64,000 nucleotides of DNA from Massilia sp. WG5 (GTDB lineage: Bacteria; Pseudomonadota; Gammaproteobacteria; Burkholderiales; Burkholderiaceae_D). The notes under the pieces were generated by a model. That model saw nothing but the letters and a program-made list of their open reading frames with translations, ran no database searches and had not been told where the DNA came from. Positions 28,743 through 36,831 of the stretch are shown piece after piece; position 1 is the stretch's first letter; every line of letters begins with the position of its first letter. The stretch spans positions 3,224,001 through 3,288,000 of the forward strand of contig NZ_CP012640.2 of NCBI RefSeq assembly GCF_001412595.2, in the 5' to 3' direction. The translations under genes and the position numbers were made by a program.

Positions 28743-30179
28743 TTACGTTCCGGGTTCGACCTCGTCCGGATCGAGGTCGCTGGCGCCCTTCGCAAGATTG
28801 GCCGCCAGGTCGCGCAGCGCAGTGCGCACGCCCTCCTCGATCACCGGGTGGTAGAAGGGCATCTCCAGCATCTGCTCGACCGTCACGCGGCACTGCACGG
28901 CCCAGGCCAGCAAGTGGCCGAGGTGCTCGCCGCGCGGCGCGATCATCTCGGCGCCCAGGAAGCGGCCGGTGCCGTATTCTCCGTACACCCTCAGCATCCC
29001 CTTATTCTGCAGCATGACCCGGCTGCGGCCCTGGTTCTCGAACGAGACCTGGCCGATCGCGAACTTCGGCTTGCCCGGCGCGCACAGCTGCTTGTAGCTG
29101 GCGCCCAGGGTGACGATGTTCGGCTCGGTGAAGGCGGCGGTCAGCGGCGCGCGCCGCAGGCCCGGGCGGATGTCCGGGTAGCGGCCGGCATTGTCCCCGG
29201 CGATCTTGCCGTGGTCGGCCGCCTCCGGCAGCACCGGCCGCTCGTTGTTGGCGTCGCCGGCAATGAACACGTGGCTGCTTCCGCACTGCATGGTGCGGCT
29301 GTCGAACAGCGGCACGCCGTTGGCGCCCAGCGCCAGGCCGAGCTGCTCGATGCCGATCCCGGCCACGTTCGGCGTACGCCCGGCCGCCTGCAGCACGTAC
29401 TGGAAGCGCATCGCGCGCTCCTGGCCCTGCTGGCGGATGGTCAGCGCAACCTCGTCGCCGTCCTGCACCGCGCTCACGATCTCGGACTGGAAGTGCAGGT
29501 CGATCTCCTCGGCCAGTACGCGGCCCGCATTGCGCAGCACCACCGGATCGCTCAGCTGGGCCACGCTGCCGCCGCGCGCGAACACGCTCACGCGCACGCC
29601 CAGGCGCGTGAGGGCCTGGCCCAGCTCCAGCCCGATCACGCCGGTGCCGATCACGGCCACCGAACGCGGCAGGTCCTGCCAGTAAAACACCTCGTCGCTG
29701 GTGATGATGCCGGGGCCGACGTTCTCCAGCTTCGGCAGGCGGGTCGGCGTCGAGCCGGTGGCGATCACGATGCGCGCGGCCTCGACCTCGGTATGGTCGT
29801 CGACCATGAGGGTGTGCGGGCCGGTGAAGCGCGCATAGCCGCGCAGCTTGTCCTCATCGGGAATGTTGTCGACGCCTTCCAGCACGAAACCGACGAAGCG
29901 GTCGCGCTCGCGCCGCACGCGCTCCATCACGGCCACGCCGTCGATGCGCTTTTCTCCGGCATGCACGCCGAAGCCCGGCGCGATATCGATGAAATGGGCT
30001 GCCTCGGCGGCGGCAATCAGGAGCTTGCTGGGCATGCAGCCCACGCGCGCGCAGGTGGTGCCGTAGGGGCCGCCCTCGATCATGACGGTACGCGCCCCCT
30101 GGACCCTGGCGGAACGGTAGGCGACCAGCCCGGCGGTGCCGGCGCCGATGACCGCAACATCGACCTTCAGTTTCTGCAT
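28743..30179 (-). CDS. Dihydrolipoamide-dehydrogenase-type FAD/NAD(P) disulfide oxidoreductase
   Basis: This 478-residue flavoprotein has the FAD-binding GAGTAGL near residue 14, the redox disulfide in GTTCARVGCMPSK (CX4C), the NAD-binding GTGVIGLELG and a C-terminal dimerisation domain with the HP...E pair in FYHPVIEEGV. It oxidises dihydrolipoyl groups or a related dithiol. It is far from any pyruvate or 2-oxoglutarate dehydrogenase genes and its overall look fits a stand-alone dihydrolipoyl dehydrogenase. The bases CCGGAGATGAAGATG show two ATGs; the second (30179) has GGAG at a correct six-base distance, while the first (30185) directly abuts it, so I start at 30179. Confidence 0.9.
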   Translation of the reverse strand: MQKLKVDVAVIGAGTAGLVAYRSARVQGARTVMIEGGPYGTTCARVGCMPSKLLIAAAEAAHFIDIAPGFGVHAGEKRIDGVAVMERVRRERDRFVGFVLEGVDNIPDEDKLRGYARFTGPHTLMVDDHTEVEAARIVIATGSTPTRLPKLENVGPGIITSDEVFYWQDLPRSVAVIGTGVIGLELGQALTRLGVRVSVFARGGSVAQLSDPVVLRNAGRVLAEEIDLHFQSEIVSAVQDGDEVALTIRQQGQERAMRFQYVLQAAGRTPNVAGIGIEQLGLALGANGVPLFDSRTMQCGSSHVFIAGDANNERPVLPEAADHGKIAGDNAGRYPDIRPGLRRAPLTAAFTEPNIVTLGASYKQLCAPGKPKFAIGQVSFENQGRSRVMLQNKGMLRVYGEYGTGRFLGAEMIAPRGEHLGHLLAWAVQCRVTVEQMLEMPFYHPVIEEGVRTALRDLAANLAKGASDLDPDEVEPGT

Positions 30180-30258
30180 CTTCATCTCCGGTAGTTCGCG
30201 GACATGACGATACGCTATTTTCGCGATGCCGGCGGAACCGGCTGTGCCTTGTGGCCGT

Positions 30259-31101
30259 CTATTCGAACCGGATGCCGAAGTGCCAATCGGTCGTGACCAG
30301 CGTATCGGGAGAAATGCCGTCCGGACGCGGATAGCGGCGCAGGGCACGGTCGGCGACCCCACGCGCGGCGCCCTCGAAGCCGCCCGCCGACCTGGCCCCG
30401 CGTTCGCGTATTCTGTCGCCGTCGATCAGGCCGAACAGCGGGTACTCGCGCACCTTGCCAAGCCGTAGGTCGATCTGCGGCACCGCGGGCAGGAAGCGCA
30501 GGCTCACGTCGCCGCCGACGTTGTATTCGGCGGCCAGGGTCGGATAGCCGATTTCGGCCGAGAGCATCGACATCACGCCGATCAGGTAGTTGCAGACAGC
30601 GAGCCGCGCCTGCGGCCAGGTCTGCAGCTCGGCCACGAAACGGTCCATGTCGTCGGCCGCCGCCGGGCTGACCGCGCAATCGGGCATGCCCTTCGCCCGG
30701 GTGACGTCCTTGTTTCCGCGGTGACCCCACCACAAGGCGGCGGCCACGTCCGCACCGTTCTCGGGCGCCGCGTAACCGGCGGCTAGCCTGTCCGCGGCTT
30801 CCTTCATTCCGCCCTGCCAGGCCTGGATATAAAACGGGACGGCGCGATTCCAGTCGCGCTTCACGCAGATGCCGTTGTCGTACATGCTGCCCGCCAGCAG
30901 GGCGACTTCGACAAATCCCTTCTTCAGGCCCGTCTTCAGGTCGGCTACCGCACCGTCGCAATGCCGCATCTGGATCCGGTCGCGAATCTCGGAGACGGCG
31001 TTCCTGCCGAAACGGGATTCCTCGGCAGTGGCATGGAAGGATGACAAGCCGATCAGGCCGGCCAGGACGACGCGCAGTGCATGGGATGCCATCGGTGTCA
31101 T
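30259..31101 (-). CDS. Secreted Sel1-repeat-like protein of unknown function
   Basis: This 280-residue protein has a signal peptide (about 1-26, ending FHATA) and a helical region with Sel1/TPR-like pieces: EVALLAGSMYDNGICVKRDWNRAVPFYIQAWQGGMKEAADRLAAGYAA in two adjacent repeats (about 66-115). The C-terminal half resembles no domain I know. It is probably periplasmic and acts as a scaffold by family analogy. Two start ATGs are possible (31101 and 31092); neither has a good ribosome binding site. The gene ends 79 bases before the flavoprotein start. Confidence 0.7.
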   Translation of the reverse strand: MTPMASHALRVVLAGLIGLSSFHATAEESRFGRNAVSEIRDRIQMRHCDGAVADLKTGLKKGFVEVALLAGSMYDNGICVKRDWNRAVPFYIQAWQGGMKEAADRLAAGYAAPENGADVAAALWWGHRGNKDVTRAKGMPDCAVSPAAADDMDRFVAELQTWPQARLAVCNYLIGVMSMLSAEIGYPTLAAEYNVGGDVSLRFLPAVPQIDLRLGKVREYPLFGLIDGDRIRERGARSAGGFEGAARGVADRALRRYPRPDGISPDTLVTTDWHFGIRFE

Positions 31102-31132
31102 TCGAAATGTTTTTTGAATGACAATAATAGCT

Positions 31133-33139
31133 TCAAATATCCAGCGGGTCGACCTCCAATGACCAGCGCACCCGCGACTTCATGGCCCGCAGCGCATCGA
31201 CCCAGACCGTCAGGAAGGCCTGCAGGGCGGGACGCGAATTCGATTCGACCAGCAGCTGGGCGCGGTCGACGTTGTGCAATCGCGTCATGGTCATCGGGAT
31301 CGGATCGTTGAGCACCACCGCTTCGTTCGGCACCGCATCGCGCGCCTGCTCCAGGAAGGCGATCGCGGTGGCCAGCTCCGGCGCCTCGGCGCGCAGCAGG
31401 GCCTGGTACATATAGGGCGGCAGCGCGGCCTGGTGGCGCTCTTCCAGCAGGCTGCCGGCGAAGCGGTCATAGTCGTGCCGCATCACCGCGCCGTACAGCG
31501 GGTGCTGGCAATAGCGCGACTGGATCAGCACCTCGGACTCGAGTCCGGCGCGCCCGGCGCGCCCGGCCACCTGCATCAGCTGGGCGAACAGGCGCTCGCT
31601 GGCGCGGTAATCCTGCGAGAACAGGGCCGTATCCGGGTTCAGCACGCCGACCAGGGTCAGGTTCTTGAAGTCGTGGCCCTTGGCGACCATCTGCGTGCCG
31701 ATCAGGATGTCGACGTCGCCGCGGTGCACGGTGTCGAAGGCGGCCTGGGCGCTGCCCTTGCGGCGCGTGGAGTCGGCATCGATGCGCAGCACGCGCGCCT
31801 CCGGGAACAGCGACTGCAGGCCCTCCTCGATGCGCTGGGTGCCGCGGCCCAGCGGCTGCAGGTCGATGTTGCCGCAGGTCGGGCAGGAATGCGGGATGCG
31901 CAGCTCCAGCGAGCAGTGGTGGCAGCGCAGCCGGTGCTCGGGACGGTGCAGGACCATGAAGGCGGTGCAGCGGGTGCAGTTGCTGATCCAGCCGCAGGCG
32001 TCGCAGGACAGCACCGGTGCATAGCCGCGCCGGTTCAGGAACAGCAGCGACTGCTCGCCGCGCGCCATGCGATCGCGCAGGGCCGCGATCAGGTGCGAGG
32101 TCAGGCCTTCCTTCGGCTTGTCCTTTTCCATGTCGACCAGTTTTACGCGCGGCAATACGGCATCCTTCACGGCGCGCTCGCGCAGCTCCAGCTTGCGGTA
32201 GCGGCCCGTCTGCGCGTGGTGCCAGCTTTCCAGCGAGGGCGTGGCCGAGCCCAGCACGATGGGAATCCGGAGCTGGTGCGCGCGCCATACGGCCAGGTCG
32301 CGCGCCGAATAGCGCAGGCCTTCCTGCTGCTTGTACGAGGGGTCGTGCTCCTCGTCGATCACGATCAGCCTCAGGTGCGGCAGCGAGGCCAGGATCGCCA
32401 GCCGGGTGCCGAGCACGATGCGCGCGCGGCCCGTGTGCGCGGCCAGCCAGTGCAGCATGCGCTCGCCCTCGGACAGGCTGCTGTGCAGGGTCGCCAGCAT
32501 CACGTCCGGGAAGCGCGCGCGGATATTCGCTTCCAGCTGCGGGGTCAGGTTGATCTCCGGGACCAGGATCAGGATCTGCGCCTCGCTTTCCTTCGCCAGC
32601 ACCTGGGCGCAGGCCTGCAGGTAGACCTCGGTCTTGCCGCTGCCGGTCACGCCGTACAGCAGCAGCGGACTGAAGCCGCCGGCCTGGCCGATGGCGTCGG
32701 CCGCCTGCTGCTGGGCGGGATTCAGGACCGGCATCGCGGCCGGCGTCGGATCGTGCGCCTCCTCGAGTTTGGCCAGCTTTTTCAGGGCGCGGTCCAGCGC
32801 CACGGTGCTGCCAAGGCGCAGGTTCTTCGGCAGGCCCGGCATCGCCACCTCGCCCAGCGGACGGTGGTAATAGTCGGCCGCGAAGCGCGCCAGCGCCAGC
32901 CATTTGCCGGACAGGGGCGGCAGCTGGCTGCGCACGGCCAGTGCATCCTTGAGCTTGTCCGGCGGAACGTCGGTCTCCTGCTTGACGGCGACGATCACGC
33001 CGACGGCTTCGCGCCGGCCGAAGTTCACCAGCACCAGCTGCCCGACCGCGGGCTCGCTGCCGGGCTCACACGGCCAGCGGTAATCGAACACGCTGTCGAG
33101 CGGCGTATCGAGCGCGATTTGTAAGATGCAGTAAGACAA
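31133..33139 (-). CDS. priA: Primosomal replication restart helicase PriA
   Basis: This protein of about 668 residues has the N-terminal DNA-binding domain (LQIALDTPLDSVFDYRWP), Walker A GVTGSGKTEVYLQA, the DEEH box IDEEHDPSYKQ, and the two-zinc cysteine module (CDACGWISNCTRC and CHHCSLELRIPHSCPTCG). PriA reloads the replisome at stalled forks. I start at TTG 33139, preceded by AAGG at six bases. An in-frame TTG at 33190 would add 17 residues translated from a tandem DnaA-box-like repeat, which argues against it. It faces a DnaA-box-rich noncoding region upstream. Confidence 0.93.
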   Translation of the reverse strand: MSYCILQIALDTPLDSVFDYRWPCEPGSEPAVGQLVLVNFGRREAVGVIVAVKQETDVPPDKLKDALAVRSQLPPLSGKWLALARFAADYYHRPLGEVAMPGLPKNLRLGSTVALDRALKKLAKLEEAHDPTPAAMPVLNPAQQQAADAIGQAGGFSPLLLYGVTGSGKTEVYLQACAQVLAKESEAQILILVPEINLTPQLEANIRARFPDVMLATLHSSLSEGERMLHWLAAHTGRARIVLGTRLAILASLPHLRLIVIDEEHDPSYKQQEGLRYSARDLAVWRAHQLRIPIVLGSATPSLESWHHAQTGRYRKLELRERAVKDAVLPRVKLVDMEKDKPKEGLTSHLIAALRDRMARGEQSLLFLNRRGYAPVLSCDACGWISNCTRCTAFMVLHRPEHRLRCHHCSLELRIPHSCPTCGNIDLQPLGRGTQRIEEGLQSLFPEARVLRIDADSTRRKGSAQAAFDTVHRGDVDILIGTQMVAKGHDFKNLTLVGVLNPDTALFSQDYRASERLFAQLMQVAGRAGRAGLESEVLIQSRYCQHPLYGAVMRHDYDRFAGSLLEERHQAALPPYMYQALLRAEAPELATAIAFLEQARDAVPNEAVVLNDPIPMTMTRLHNVDRAQLLVESNSRPALQAFLTVWVDALRAMKSRVRWSLEVDPLDI

Positions 33140-33670
33140 ACCGGACCTTGTGGAAAACTTTGTGGAAAATGGAAAACTTGACCGGGACAAAGGTTTACGT
33201 TAGCGCAAAGCACTTGGCAATTCCTTAATTCCACAAAAGATTTTCTCTTTTAAAATCAGGAACTTGCCTTTACAACCTTGCTGCAGTAGAAATCCAGCAT
33301 CGCTCGACCGCTTCTGTGCATAACTGGGCATTTCCGGTGAAGAACTCAAGCGCAGTGCAGCAAAAACTTGATGCAACACTTGAAGAAATCGCGTAAACCC
33401 CGGTAAACGCAGCACTTTTCCAGATTATTCACAGAATCTGTGCATAACTTTGTGAACAATGCGCTGTCAACTTGGGCAGGCCCCTCTCGGAGAAGCGGAA
33501 CAGCCTCCCGGACCGCTGTGCGCTCTCGGCAATAAAACCAATGAAATCAACTACTTATTCAAATTCATCCAGTACTGTACATTTTCACAGCCGGGTGATG
33601 GGAAGTTCAAGAATTTGTGAATAAGTGTGATTCGATGCACCGTGGGCAGCACCGCGGCGCAGCACTACGC
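33140..33670. promoter_or_regulatory. Noncoding region with a cluster of DnaA boxes between priA and hemE
   Basis: These 531 bases hold no gene and are unusually rich in DnaA-box matches. Four fit TTATNCACA exactly: 33425-33433 (plus strand, TTATTCACA), and on the minus strand 33315-33323 (TTATGCACA), 33439-33447 (TTATGCACA) and 33616-33624 (TTATTCACA). One-mismatch sites are 33451-33459 (TTGTTCACA), 33149-33157 and 33161-33169 (TTTTCCACA, tandem), all on the minus strand, plus 33556 (TTATTCAAA). Boxes at 33425 and 33439 face each other and form an almost perfect dyad with a central single base. Separate AT-rich tracts are present near 33530-33590. Confidence 0.75.
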
Positions 33671-34753
33671 TCAAGCCTGGCGTTGCCGGCGGCTGAAGTC
33701 ATGCACCGCCTCGACCATCGCCGTCACCGACTCCGGCGGCGTGAACTGCGAGATGCCATGCCCCAGGTTGAACACGTGGCCATGGCCGCTGGATGGCGTG
33801 CCATAGCTGCCCAGCGCCTTTTCGACTTCGGCACGGATCTGGTCCGGACCCGCCATCAGGATGGCCGGGTCCAGGTTGCCCTGCAGGGCGACGCGGTCGC
33901 CGACCAGGGCGCGGGCGCGGCCCAGGTTGACGGTCCAGTCCAGGCCGAGCGCGTCGGCGCCCATGTCCGCCATCTCGTCCAGCCACAGGCCGCCGCCCTT
34001 GGTAAAGACGATCGCCGGGATGCGCACGCCGTCTTTCTCACGCTGCAGGCCGGCGACGATCTTGCGCATGTACGCCAGCGAGAAGGCCTGGTAGGCGCCG
34101 TCGGCCAGCGCCCCGCCCCAGGAGTCGAAGATCATGACGGCCTGGGCGCCGGCGTCGATCTGGGCGTTCAGGTACTGGATGACGGCTTGCGCGGTCACGT
34201 CCAGGATGCGGTGCATCAGGTCCGGGCGCGCGTACAGCATCTTCTTGATCGTATGGAACTCGCGCGAACCGCCGCCTTCGACCATATAGCAGGCCAGGGT
34301 CCAGGGGCTGCCGGAAAAGCCGATCAGCGGCACGCGGCCGTTCAGGGCAGTGCGGATCTGGGTCACGGCGTCGAACACGTACTGCAGGGACGCCATGTCC
34401 GGCACCTGCAATTTGGCGACGTCTTCCTCGGTGCGCACGGTGCGCTCGAATTTCGGGCCTTCGCCATCCTCGAAATACAGGCCCAAGCCCATCGCGTCCG
34501 GCACCGTCAGGATGTCCGAGAACAGGATCGACGCATCCAGCGGATAGCGGTCGATCGGCTGCAGCGTCACCTCGGTGGCGTAATCCGGATTCTTGGCCAG
34601 GCCCAGGAAGGAGCCGGCGCGCGCGCGGGTGGCGCGGTATTCCGGCAGGTAGCGCCCCGCCTGGCGCATCAGCCACACCGGGGTATGGTCGGTCGGCTGG
34701 CGCAGCAGCGCACGCAGGAAGGTGTCGTTCTGGAGCGGGGCGAATCGTGGCAT
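33671..34753 (-). CDS. hemE: Uroporphyrinogen decarboxylase
   Basis: This 360-residue protein has the family signatures [22 protein letters not shown] [17 protein letters not shown] (about 28-44), [11 protein letters not shown] with the catalytic Asp, and the [16 protein letters not shown] stretch. It decarboxylates uroporphyrinogen III to coproporphyrinogen III in haem synthesis. ATG 34753 ([10 protein letters not shown]) is the family start, with AGG upstream; a TTG at 34762 is possible. The gene lies between the DnaA-box region and a divergent S9 peptidase. Confidence 0.96.
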   Translation of the reverse strand: MPRFAPLQNDTFLRALLRQPTDHTPVWLMRQAGRYLPEYRATRARAGSFLGLAKNPDYATEVTLQPIDRYPLDASILFSDILTVPDAMGLGLYFEDGEGPKFERTVRTEEDVAKLQVPDMASLQYVFDAVTQIRTALNGRVPLIGFSGSPWTLACYMVEGGGSREFHTIKKMLYARPDLMHRILDVTAQAVIQYLNAQIDAGAQAVMIFDSWGGALADGAYQAFSLAYMRKIVAGLQREKDGVRIPAIVFTKGGGLWLDEMADMGADALGLDWTVNLGRARALVGDRVALQGNLDPAILMAGPDQIRAEVEKALGSYGTPSSGHGHVFNLGHGISQFTPPESVTAMVEAVHDFSRRQRQA

Positions 34754-34836
34754 GGCTGGCAACCTGATCAGAGAATAGGCGCCCGGCGCGCGGGCAAACG
34801 TCTATTATCTCACTACTGGCCCATCCGTACGCATCC

Positions 34837-34865
34837 TTCGTGACACGGGAATAGGCTCTTATAAT
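34837..34865 (+). promoter_or_regulatory. Promoter of the S9 peptidase/SNF2 operon
   Basis: A consensus -10 TATAAT (34860-34865) stands about 28 bases before the S9 peptidase ATG, giving a short leader. The -35 is weak (TTCGTG, 34837-34842, 17 bases away). Confidence 0.55.
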
Positions 34866-34893
34866 GGGCGCCTACCTTTTGCCAGGACCGACC

Positions 34894-36831
34894 ATGCCCG
34901 AATCCTCCCGCAAGCAGGCCGCCCCCTGTGGCGCCTGGACTTCCCCGATCACTGCCGCTCTTGTCGCCGCCGGCTCGACCCCGCTGTCCGGCGTGCTGCT
35001 CGACGGCGCCGACCTCTACTGGCTGGCCGGCCGCGCCAGCGAAGGCGGGCGCACGCCCCTGCTGCGCCAGCGCGACGGCGAGGTAAGCGAGCTCACGCCG
35101 GCGCCCTTCAACGTGCGCACCCGCGTGCACGAATACGGCGGCGGCGCGGTGCTGGCCGCGAACGGGACGGTGTGGTTCTCGCATTTCGCCGACAACCGTC
35201 TGTATCGCATCGAGGATGGCGGCGAGCCGCAGCCCATGAGCGCCGGCGGCGACTTGCGCTATGCGGATTTCGTGCTCGATGCCGCGCGCCGGCGCCTGGT
35301 CGGCGTGCGCGAAGACCATTCGGCGGGCGGTACCTACCCGGTCAATACGCTCTGCGCGATCGGCTTCGACGGCCTGGAAACCGTGCTGGTCGACGGCAAC
35401 GACTTTTATTCGTCGCCGCGCCTGTCCCCGGACGGCAAACAGCTCGCCTGGCTGTGCTGGGACCATCCGCGCATGCCCTGGCAGGGTACGGAACTGTGGC
35501 TGGCCGATGTCGCCGCGGACGGCAGCCTGGTCAACGGCCGCCTGATCGCAGGCGGACAAGAGGAAGCCATCGTGCAGCCGGAGTGGTCGCCGGGCGGCGT
35601 GCTGCATTTCGTGTCCGACCGCAGCGGCTGGTGGAACCTGCACCGCTACGACCACGGCGTGGTGCACCCGATTTGCCCGCGCGAGGCGGAATTCGGCGGC
35701 CCGCACTGGGTCTTCGGCAACAGCATGTACGGCTTCCGCTCGGACAGCGAGATCGTCTGCACCTATATCGAGGGCGGCGTGAGCAGGCTTGCGCGCCTGG
35801 ACACCGCCAGCGGCGCCTTGAGCGCCATCGACACGCCCTACCAGGAGATCCGCGAGCTGCGCGTGGCCGGCGACACCCTGGTGCTGCTGGCCGGCGCCCC
35901 GACCATTGCGGCGGAGGTGGTGCGTATCGACCTCGCCAGCGCCAGGCGCGAGGTGCTGGCGCGCTCGATCGAGCAGCTGCCGGATGTGGGCTATCTGTCG
36001 GTACCGCAATCGATCAGCTACCCCAGCGCCGGCAAGCGCAATGCCTACGCCTTCTACTATCCGCCGACGAATGCGGACTATGCGCCACTGCCGGGCGAGT
36101 TGCCGCCGCTGATGGTGATCGGCCACGGCGGCCCGACCAGCATGGCCAGCAGCACGCTGAAGCTGGCGACCCAGTTCTGGACCAGCCGCGGCATCGCGGT
36201 GCTGGACGTGAACTACGGCGGCAGCACCGGCTTCGGGCGCGCCTACCGCGACCTGCTGAAGGAACAGTGGGGCGTGGTCGACGTCGAGGATTGCGTGGCC
36301 GGCGCCCGGTACCTCGCCGGGGAGATGCTGGTCGACCGCGAGCGCCTGGTGATCCGCGGCGGCAGCGCCGGCGGCCTCACCACGCTGTGCGCCCTCGCCT
36401 TCCACGACGTGTTCAAGGCCGGCGCCAGCTACTACGGCGTGTCCGACCTGAAGGGCCTGGACGCCGACTCGCACAAGTTCGAGTCGCACTACAACGAATA
36501 CCTGATCGCGCCGAAAGCGCGCGCGGATGCCGTCTACGCCGAGCGCTCGCCGATCAACCACACCGACAAACTGCGCCGCCCCATGATCTTCTTCCAGGGC
36601 CTGGACGACAAGGTGGTGCCGCCGCCGCAGTCGGAGGTGATGGTCGAGGCCTTGCGCAAGCGCGCCGTGCCGGTGGCCTACCTGACGCTCGAAGGCGAAG
36701 GCCACGGCTTCCGCAAGGCCGACAGCATCGTCCGCACGCTCGAGGCGGAGCTGGTCTTCTACCTGCGCGTGTTCGGCATTCCGGTGCCTGGCGACCTGCC
36801 TCCGGTGGACATCGAGAACCTCGCCGCATGA
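34894..36831 (+). CDS. S9 family prolyl oligopeptidase
   Basis: This 645-residue protein has an N-terminal beta-propeller (about 30-360) and a C-terminal alpha/beta hydrolase domain. The catalytic Ser is in RGGSAGGL (about residue 490), the Asp in QGLDDKVVPP and the His in GEGHGFRK. It lacks a signal peptide, so it is likely cytosolic and cleaves peptides, commonly after Pro or small residues. ATG 34894 (MPESSRKQ) has AGGA upstream; an ATG at 34864 overlaps the -10 element and is unlikely. Its stop overlaps the start of the SNF2 gene (ATGA), so the two are translationally coupled. Confidence 0.93.
   Translation: MPESSRKQAAPCGAWTSPITAALVAAGSTPLSGVLLDGADLYWLAGRASEGGRTPLLRQRDGEVSELTPAPFNVRTRVHEYGGGAVLAANGTVWFSHFADNRLYRIEDGGEPQPMSAGGDLRYADFVLDAARRRLVGVREDHSAGGTYPVNTLCAIGFDGLETVLVDGNDFYSSPRLSPDGKQLAWLCWDHPRMPWQGTELWLADVAADGSLVNGRLIAGGQEEAIVQPEWSPGGVLHFVSDRSGWWNLHRYDHGVVHPICPREAEFGGPHWVFGNSMYGFRSDSEIVCTYIEGGVSRLARLDTASGALSAIDTPYQEIRELRVAGDTLVLLAGAPTIAAEVVRIDLASARREVLARSIEQLPDVGYLSVPQSISYPSAGKRNAYAFYYPPTNADYAPLPGELPPLMVIGHGGPTSMASSTLKLATQFWTSRGIAVLDVNYGGSTGFGRAYRDLLKEQWGVVDVEDCVAGARYLAGEMLVDRERLVIRGGSAGGLTTLCALAFHDVFKAGASYYGVSDLKGLDADSHKFESHYNEYLIAPKARADAVYAERSPINHTDKLRRPMIFFQGLDDKVVPPPQSEVMVEALRKRAVPVAYLTLEGEGHGFRKADSIVRTLEAELVFYLRVFGIPVPGDLPPVDIENLAA

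Noticed and set aside
33140..33670. Several short open frames in the DnaA-box region
   Set aside because: No start signals or coding character; lysine/serine-rich random translation.
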